A stretch of 40,972 bases of DNA from Bacteroidetes bacterium QS_3_64_15 (GTDB lineage: Bacteria > Bacteroidota > Rhodothermia > Rhodothermales > Salinibacteraceae). Under the pieces are notes generated by a model that was not told where the DNA came from, ran no database searches, and saw only the letters and a list, made by a program, of their open reading frames with translations. Of this stretch, positions 40,785 to 40,972 are shown piece after piece. The stretch is taken from positions 1 to 40,972 of the forward strand of contig PXTN01000023.1 in the NCBI GenBank assembly GCA_003022565.1, in the 5' to 3' direction. The translations under genes were made by a program, and so were the position numbers. Each line of letters begins with the position of its first letter. Positions within the stretch are counted from its first letter, which is position 1.

Positions 40785-40918
40785 ACGTTGGCGCGTTGTG
40801 CGTTGAACGTGGTACGTTGGACCGTTGAACGTGGTACGTTGAACGTTGAACGAGGGGGGACGCGTTGGGCGTTGAACGTGGCGCGTTGAAGGTTGAACGA
40901 GGGGGACGCGGGGATGCG
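40781..40918 (+). repeat. GTTGAACG / GACGCGGGG minisatellite
   Basis: Seven or more degenerate units of (C)GTTGAACGTGGTAC and GTTGGCGCGTT, followed by GGGGGACGCGGGGATGCGG. About 35 bp are nearly identical to the minus strand of 25732-25855. The first TTGA supplies the stop codon of the ligase gene. Nothing gene-like is visible from here to the window end. Confidence 0.8.
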
Positions 40919-40972
40919 GCGAGGTCGTTGTTTCGTGGTGTCCCCTTTGCTCCGCGTCGGTGCGAACAGAGC

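Overview
The window is a high-GC bacterial chromosome segment. Its proteins are rich in Asp/Glu, Shine-Dalgarno sites are weak or absent before most genes, and the gene set (Omp85/TamB pair, BrkB-type membrane protein, dNK-type kinase, bacterial HMG-CoA synthase, TonB-plug barrel protein) fits a halophilic Rhodothermota/Bacteroidota bacterium such as Salinibacter. The genus is inferred from gene content and composition, not from a database match.

Layout. 1-4217 (+ strand): the 3' part of atpG, a structured repeat, tRNA-Ser(GCU) with a terminator, an atypical SDR/DUF2867 protein and a RecD/Dda-like helicase. 4215-7133: an M19 dipeptidase lipoprotein between two ~200 bp direct repeats, then a BtuF-like binding protein and a decayed glutamine amidotransferase relic. 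7134-18194 (- strand): an envelope block made of TamB, an Omp85/TamA-like protein, a YihY/BrkB protein and a TonB-plug barrel protein. 18385-25637 (- strand): deoxynucleoside kinase, a Gly-rich membrane protein with a TPM-domain neighbour, a CIA30 protein, aldo/keto reductase, HMG-CoA synthase and a class V aminotransferase broken by a short out-of-frame deletion. 26026-28353 (+): metE. 28430-31843 (-): a multi-PAS membrane sensor kinase, with a decayed second copy of its N-terminus just upstream. 32576-33574 (-): a threonine/serine dehydratase-like enzyme.

33588-38205 is a toxin-antitoxin island. It has three apparently complete modules (MntA-HepT, DUF433-DUF5615, HTH-PIN) and three decayed ones (DUF433 with a frameshifted DUF5615, MntA with a truncated HepT, and a DUF433 relic copied from its neighbour). 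In both decayed pairs the toxin is broken and the antitoxin is intact. 38609-40784 (+) holds a structured leader, a small pilin-like protein with a terminator, and an O-antigen-ligase/pilin-glycosylase-like membrane protein.

The most unusual non-coding signal is a pair of inverted ~165 bp elements (954-1120 and 12356-12517). They keep the same nested stems although the paired bases differ between copies, which points to a conserved folded structure. Other repeat families (a ~200 bp element with a 15 bp internal tandem unit, REP-like palindromes, and GTTGAACG/GACGCGGGG minisatellites) cluster at gene 3' ends and in three cases supply the stop codon.
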